Notes under the pieces: model-generated
The model's database searches: none
Told to the model about the DNA's origin: nothing
The model's input: only the letters and a program-made list of their open reading frames with translations
From: Deltaproteobacteria bacterium
Lineage (GTDB): Bacteria; Desulfobacterota; DSM-4660; Desulfatiglandales; Desulfatiglandaceae
Direction: 5' to 3'
DNA: 10,327 nt
Assembly (NCBI GenBank): GCA_019313765.1
Contig: JAFDAP010000032.1
Coordinates: forward strand, 1-10,327
Shown: positions 6,252-10,327 of the stretch, piece after piece
How the letters are laid out: every line of letters starts with the position of its first letter
Position numbering within the stretch: the stretch's first letter is position 1
Position numbers and translations under genes: made by a program

Positions 6252-9200
6252 ATGGAAAGACTGGGGTCCATTGGAGAACTGGAATGGCTGCGCAATAAGA
6301 TCCTTGCCCGGATAGATAAGGGCAGGACCCTGGTCCAGGTCTGTATGACCGGTTGCCGGGCCTATGGTGCGGCCGAGGTCAGAGACGCACTTGACGAGGA
6401 GATCAGGAAACAGGGCCTTTCCGCCCAGGTGGAGGTACGTTCCACAGGATGCCACGGGTTTTGCGCCAAAGCACCTGTAATATCCTTTGATCCCTTGGGG
6501 ATTCAATACCAGGAGGTGAACCCGGAAGATGCGGCAGAGATTGTAAGGCGTACGATCAAGAAAAACCAGTTGATCGATCACTTAGCTTACAGTGATCCGG
6601 AGACCGGAAAACTCATCTTTTATCGCAACCAGATCCCCTTTTATGAGAAACAGGAAAGAAGGGTCCTGGCAAACTGCGGGCGTATCGATCCCACTAAGAT
6701 CGAGCAATACATAGCCTGCGGCGGATATCAGGCCATTGTAAAGGCCCTTGCAAAAATGAGCCCTGAAGACGTGATTGAGGAGGTGACGGAATCCAAACTG
6801 AGGGGCAGGGGGGGTGCCGGTTTTCCTACGGGAAGTAAATGGCTGTTTGCCCGTCAGGCAAAGGCCAACACCAAATATATCATATGCAATGCCGATGAAG
6901 GAGATCCCGGAGCCTTCATGGACCGGGCCATGCTGGAAGGGGATCCCCACGCCGTTCTCGAAGGGATGCTCATCGGTGCTTATGCCATAGGCGCAGAATA
7001 CGGATACATCTATGTCCGTGAGGAATACCCCATTGCCGTAGAACACCTGACCATTGCCTTAGAGCAAATGAGGGAGTTAGGGCTTTTGGGTGAAAACATT
7101 CTGGGAACGGGGTTCAATTTTGACCTTTCCCTTAAAATGGGTGCCGGCGCATTCGTGTGCGGCGAGGAAACCGCCCTTATCGCCTCTATCGAGGGGAAAA
7201 GGGGGATGCCAAAGCCCAGGCCTCCATTCCCGGCACAGAGTGGGCTTGGGGGAAAACCGACAAATATAAACAACGTAGAGACGTGGGCCAATGTCCCCCT
7301 GATTATCAAGAATGGCGCTGTCTGGTACGGAGAGGTTGGCACGGAAAACAGCAGGGGAACCAAGATTTTTTCGTTGGCAGGAAAGGTGAACAATACCGGC
7401 CTGGTGGAGGTGCCCATCGGTGTCACCATAAAGCATGTGGTTTTTGATATCGGCGGAGGCATTCCCAAGGGAAGGAAGTTCAAGGCCGTGCAGATGGGAG
7501 GTCCTTCGGGCGGATGTGTCCCTCCACAGTATCTAAACCTACCCATCGATTACGATACTATTCAGCGGATAGGGGCCATAATGGGATCGGGCGGCATGGT
7601 GGTTATGGATGAGAATAACTGCATGGTTGAGATTGCCCGTTTCTTCCTGAGTTTTACCCAGTCGGAGTCCTGCGGTAAGTGTGCACCCTGCCGGTTGGGT
7701 ACCACTCAACTCCTGGAGATACTTACTCGAATCACCAAAGGTGAGGGCCGGATCGAGGATATAGAAACAATCAAGGACCTTGGAAAGACTATTACCGGGT
7801 CATCACTCTGCGGGCTTGGCCAGACCTGCGCAAAGCCCGCCCTGTCAACCCTTAAATACTTCTTAAAGGAATATGAGGATCATATCCTGGAGCACCGGTG
7901 CGCGGGCGCGACCTGTGATTCAATGGTCATATCCGCGTGCCAGCACGCCTGTCCGGCCGGCATTGATGTTCCTAACTATGTGGCAGCCATTGCGAGCGGT
8001 AAATACGAACGGGCCGTGGAAATCATTCGGGAGAGGAACCCGTTTCCAGCGGTCTGCGGGCGTATCTGTATTCATCCCTGTGAATTCAAGTGTCGTCGCG
8101 GGGAATTAGACGAGCCGGTTGCAATCAGGTCACTCAAGCGATTTGCTTCGGACTGGTATTTCGAGAATATCGACCTTGCAAAAGAGCCTTTTCCCGTCAC
8201 TAAAAAACAGAAAGTCGCTGTGGTGGGGGCGGGACCGGCAGGCCTTACCTGCGCCTACTTTTTAGCAAAAGAGGGATACAAGGTAACCGTATTTGAGGCC
8301 CAGTCGGTTTCCGGGGGGATGCTCGGTATTACTGTCCCTGATTTTCGCCTGCCACGTGAGGTGATCCAGGACGAGGTCGCATATATTGAAAGCTGCGGGG
8401 TGGAAATTCGGTACAACTCCCCCATTGATGCCAAGCACACGGTCAATGATCTCAAGGAGGAAGGATACGATGCAGTATTTATCGCTGCGGGTGCACAGGC
8501 AAGCAAACAGATAGGAATTCCCGGGGAGGATGAGGGCCTTAAGGGCCTGTATTACGGCCTTCAGTTTTTATCAGACATAAAGGGGGGTAAACGAATCAGC
8601 CTTCAGGGAAAGGTGATTGTCATCGGAGGGGGTAATGTTGCCATTGACGTGGCCAGGACCGCCTTGAGGGTGGGAGCGGAGGATGTCCAGATGTTCTGTC
8701 TGGAGCCCCGAGACGAAATGCCTGCGTGGGAAAAGGAAGTGCGTGAAACTATCGACGAAGGTATCGTGATCAATCCCTCATGGGGTCCCAAGCGAATAAT
8801 CAGTGAGCATGGCCGGGTAGTTGGCGTGGAGTTTGTTCAATGCCTCTCCGTGTTTGATGATGAGGGACGATTTAACCCTAAATTCAATGAGGAATCCACG
8901 CAGGTTGTGGAAACCGACAGGATTATTATTTCCATTGGGCAGGCACCTGATATGTCCTTCCTGTCCAAGGACAGCCAGTTGGAGAGGGCATTGTGGGGGG
9001 CATTGGTCGTGGATGAAAATACACTTTCCACGAATATTCCCGGCATATTTGCGGGCGGAGATTTTACAACCGGTCCCACCTATGTCATACGGGCTATCGC
9101 ATCGGGAAGGAGGGCCGCACTCGCCATTGAGAAGTATCTTAGGAATGAGACTGGCCGCATAAGGATCGTAGATGAAAAGACCGGAATGGAGGAAGAGAGC

Positions 9201-9371
9201 GGGCTTGCACTTGAGGAAGAAACTACCGAGGAGAAACCGAGGATCAAGATAGAACTCGAAAGCCCCAAAGAAAGGGTGAAGGATTTCCGTGAGGTAGAAA
9301 AGGGGTTTACAGAAGAACAAGCCAAATTAGAGGCGGTGAGGTGTCTAAGGTGCGACCTGGAGGAGAAATAG
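6252..9371 (+). CDS. NuoF/HydB-like NADH dehydrogenase subunit fused to a GltD/NfnB-like flavoprotein
   Basis: This 1039-residue fusion has four parts. (1) A thioredoxin-like [2Fe-2S] domain has C31, C35, C67 and C71. (2) A NuoF core has the glycine-rich FMN/NADH site (RGRGGAGFPTGSKW from R184; NADEGDPGAF about 213-222) and the N3-type [4Fe-4S] ligands C474, C477, C480 and C520. (3) A GltD/NfnB-like N-terminal iron-sulfur domain has C563 and C567 plus C602, C606, C610 and C614. (4) An FAD domain (VVGAGPAG, about 657-664) contains a pyridine-nucleotide Rossmann motif (VIGGGNVAIDVA, about 790-801). The C-terminus adds C1031 and C1034 (RCLRC). It therefore has one FMN site and one FAD site with two predicted nucleotide sites, the parts list of bifurcating transhydrogenases such as the Sporomusa Stn type. 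Where NADPH enzymes have YRR after the Rossmann strand it reads CLEPRDEMPA with E818, which may favour NAD(H). An AAGGAAGAG (6232-6240) supports the ATG. Confidence 0.92.
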   Translation: MERLGSIGELEWLRNKILARIDKGRTLVQVCMTGCRAYGAAEVRDALDEEIRKQGLSAQVEVRSTGCHGFCAKAPVISFDPLGIQYQEVNPEDAAEIVRRTIKKNQLIDHLAYSDPETGKLIFYRNQIPFYEKQERRVLANCGRIDPTKIEQYIACGGYQAIVKALAKMSPEDVIEEVTESKLRGRGGAGFPTGSKWLFARQAKANTKYIICNADEGDPGAFMDRAMLEGDPHAVLEGMLIGAYAIGAEYGYIYVREEYPIAVEHLTIALEQMRELGLLGENILGTGFNFDLSLKMGAGAFVCGEETALIASIEGKRGMPKPRPPFPAQSGLGGKPTNINNVETWANVPLIIKNGAVWYGEVGTENSRGTKIFSLAGKVNNTGLVEVPIGVTIKHVVFDIGGGIPKGRKFKAVQMGGPSGGCVPPQYLNLPIDYDTIQRIGAIMGSGGMVVMDENNCMVEIARFFLSFTQSESCGKCAPCRLGTTQLLEILTRITKGEGRIEDIETIKDLGKTITGSSLCGLGQTCAKPALSTLKYFLKEYEDHILEHRCAGATCDSMVISACQHACPAGIDVPNYVAAIASGKYERAVEIIRERNPFPAVCGRICIHPCEFKCRRGELDEPVAIRSLKRFASDWYFENIDLAKEPFPVTKKQKVAVVGAGPAGLTCAYFLAKEGYKVTVFEAQSVSGGMLGITVPDFRLPREVIQDEVAYIESCGVEIRYNSPIDAKHTVNDLKEEGYDAVFIAAGAQASKQIGIPGEDEGLKGLYYGLQFLSDIKGGKRISLQGKVIVIGGGNVAIDVARTALRVGAEDVQMFCLEPRDEMPAWEKEVRETIDEGIVINPSWGPKRIISEHGRVVGVEFVQCLSVFDDEGRFNPKFNEESTQVVETDRIIISIGQAPDMSFLSKDSQLERALWGALVVDENTLSTNIPGIFAGGDFTTGPTYVIRAIASGRRAALAIEKYLRNETGRIRIVDEKTGMEEESGLALEEETTEEKPRIKIELESPKERVKDFREVEKGFTEEQAKLEAVRCLRCDLEEK

Positions 9372-9381
9372 GAGAAGTTAA

Positions 9382-10026
9382 ATGATCAGATCAATTACTC
9401 AGCAAAAACCGGAAGAGGAAGTTGACCGGCTCTTAGATGGCCTGGGAAGGGTCTTTATCATCGGTTGCGGGACGTGTGTCACTCTCACGCATACCGGGGG
9501 AGAGGCGGAAGTAAAGGCCATGAAAGAAAGGTTGACCGGTAAGGGCAAGATGATTACAGGAGATATGGTCCTTCCCGTGGCCTGCGACAACCTGACCAGA
9601 GAGGCCCTGAACGAATATGGTGAGCAGATTGACCAGTCGGATGTCCTTCTGATAATGACCTGTGCCTTTGGTGTCCAGACTATTGCGAGTCAATTGAAAA
9701 AAATGGTCGTGCCCGCCCTGGACACACTGTTTATAGGGAAAGAGATCGGGATCGGCCGGTTTGATGAGATATGCACCCAGTGCGGGACCTGTATCTTAGG
9801 TGAAACCGGCGGCATCTGTCCCGTCACCTCCTGTCACAAAGGTCTTGTGAACGGGCCCTGCGGGGGTACCAATAACGGGAAATGTGAGATAGACAATGAA
9901 AAGGACTGTGCATGGACCCTGATATATAACCGCTTAAAGGAATTAGGCAGACTGGATGCCATGAAAAAACTTCAGAAACCGAGGAATCACCAGGGTGAGC
10001 CGAGTCCGGGCAAGTACATGTTATAA
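9382..10026 (+). CDS. metV: MetV-like methylenetetrahydrofolate reductase partner (MTHFR C-terminal domain)
   Basis: This 214-residue, cysteine-rich protein matches the MTHFR_C/MetV family, the obligate partner of short MetF enzymes in acetogens and many anaerobes. The N-terminal half has GCGTCVTLTHTGG (C29, C32) and further Cys at 68 and 94. The C-terminal half has the family signature CTQCGTC (C131, C134, C137), C146, C151, GPCGG (C160), C168 and DCAW (C176) before the helix IYNRLKELGRLD. In studied MetFV systems, MetV carries iron-sulfur centres and passes electrons to the MetF flavin. Its start is 10 bp after the upstream stop, with TAGGAGAAG at 9369-9377 overlapping that stop. It closes the cluster opened by metF, so MetF, MetV and the intervening dehydrogenase subunits are probably made together. 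The last roughly 15 residues (NHQGEPSPGKYML) look unstructured. Cytoplasmic. Confidence 0.9.
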   Translation: MIRSITQQKPEEEVDRLLDGLGRVFIIGCGTCVTLTHTGGEAEVKAMKERLTGKGKMITGDMVLPVACDNLTREALNEYGEQIDQSDVLLIMTCAFGVQTIASQLKKMVVPALDTLFIGKEIGIGRFDEICTQCGTCILGETGGICPVTSCHKGLVNGPCGGTNNGKCEIDNEKDCAWTLIYNRLKELGRLDAMKKLQKPRNHQGEPSPGKYML

Positions 10027-10045
10027 AATTGTTTCGCAATTTTAT
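10023..10045 (+). terminator. AT-rich hairpin at operon end
   Basis: ATAAAATTG (10023-10031) and CAATTTTAT (10037-10045) form a 9-bp stem with loop TTTCG, overlapping the metV stop codon and followed by TCTTAC. The stem is weak and there is no clean T-run, so it may be a weak terminator or a 3'-end stabiliser. Its place directly after the last gene supports a transcript-end role. Confidence 0.45.
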
Positions 10046-10059
10046 TCTTACATTGAAAA

Positions 10060-10077
10060 CCTGGTCCTCTGGGCCAG
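10060..10077. repeat. GC hairpin, left copy of a 10-bp direct repeat
   Basis: CTGGTCC (10061-10067) pairs with GGGCCAG (10071-10077) with one mismatch (G-T wobble in RNA) across a TCT loop. The 10 bases CCTGGTCCTC (10060-10069) recur at 10318-10327, the last bases of the window, giving a period of 258 bp. Confidence 0.55.
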
Positions 10078-10099
10078 ATCAGAGCTATATGGCTCTGCC

Positions 10100-10286
10100 T
10101 TGGAGTTTTGTGTGTAAAAATACAAATTCCAAGCACCAAATTACAAATAAATCTCAAATTCCAATATTCAATGACCAAAACCTTCAATGACAAGACATTG
10201 TTTGGATTTTCGTATTTTGGTCATTGGAATTTGTTTGATATTTGGGATTTGATATTTGGAATTTCAATAAGTCAATGAAACTCCAA
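10100..10286. repeat. Long imperfect inverted repeat (intergenic)
   Basis: Left arm 10100-10180 and right arm 10215-10286 are imperfect inverted complements. The outer ends are TTGGAGTTT (10100-10108) and AAACTCCAA (10278-10286). The inner stem is perfect over 12 bp, CAATGACCAAAA (10169-10180) with TTTTGGTCATTG (10215-10226). Between them both arms carry repeated AAATTCCAA or TTGGAATTT words. The centre contains a further small stem CAATG/CATTG. No gene is present from 10027 to the window end. The block resembles widespread TTTGGAATTTG-rich intergenic repeats of environmental anaerobes. Confidence 0.7.
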
Positions 10287-10327
10287 CAAAGCAAATCCCC
10301 TCTGGGGATAACCAAAGCCTGGTCCTC

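Noticed and set aside
3032..9371. Peripheral arm of respiratory complex I (nuoEFG)
   Set aside because: No membrane subunits or NuoBCDI genes are present, NuoF is fused to a GltD-like flavoprotein, and the genes are bracketed by metF and metV.
10027..10327. Possible structured RNA gene downstream of metV
   Set aside because: The hairpins are better explained by intergenic repeat elements; no tRNA, rRNA or known riboswitch motif is recognisable.

Overview
The window looks like a chromosomal segment of a strictly anaerobic bacterium, most likely a deltaproteobacterium (Desulfobacterota; a sulfate reducer or syntroph) that uses the methyl branch of the Wood-Ljungdahl pathway. This rests on protein family content, iron-sulfur-rich redox genes, roughly half G+C coding sequence and the style of the intergenic repeats. 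No database search was possible. Every supportable gene lies on the + strand.

Region 1-800 is an accessory scrapyard: the 3' part of a HicB-family antitoxin gene cut by the window edge, a 5'-decayed DUF2283-like gene, and the C-terminal tail of an IS91-like transposase followed by a long hairpin. Region 800-1390 has no convincing gene. It holds short interspersed inverted repeats of the CCCCCTTT...AAAGGGGG kind, one apparently nested with a CCTGAGCTCGCCGAAGG-type repeat. Region 1395-1462 is an AT-rich promoter region with TTGACA and a 9-bp tandem repeat containing two TATAAT boxes, ahead of a gene for an unusual regulator (excisionase/MerR-like helix-turn-helix at the N-terminus, receiver domain at the C-terminus).

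Region 2141-10026 is a tightly packed five-gene cluster: metF-like methylene-tetrahydrofolate reductase; a large NuoG/FdhA-like iron-sulfur molybdopterin-fold subunit whose formate dehydrogenase active-site Cys/Sec-His pair is replaced by Ser-Gly; a NuoE-like [2Fe-2S] protein; a fusion of NuoF/HydB with a GltD/NfnB-like flavoprotein; and a metV-like zinc/iron-sulfur partner of MetF. Gaps are 15, 77, 5 and 10 bp, so co-transcription is likely. The two halves of a MetFV-type reductase bracket a complete NAD(P)H-oxidising, multi-cluster, multi-flavin module. My working hypothesis is that the five products form one methylene-THF reductase complex, or a MetFV plus Stn/Nfn-like electron-bifurcating module, that links NAD(P)H and possibly ferredoxin to interconversion of methylene-THF and methyl-THF. 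That is inference. The sequence directly shows the cluster ligands, nucleotide-binding motifs, fusion and gene order.

Region 10027-10327 has no gene. It holds an AT-rich hairpin at the operon end, then a repeat block: a small GC hairpin, a nearly 190-bp imperfect inverted repeat, and a 10-bp direct repeat whose second copy runs to the window edge.
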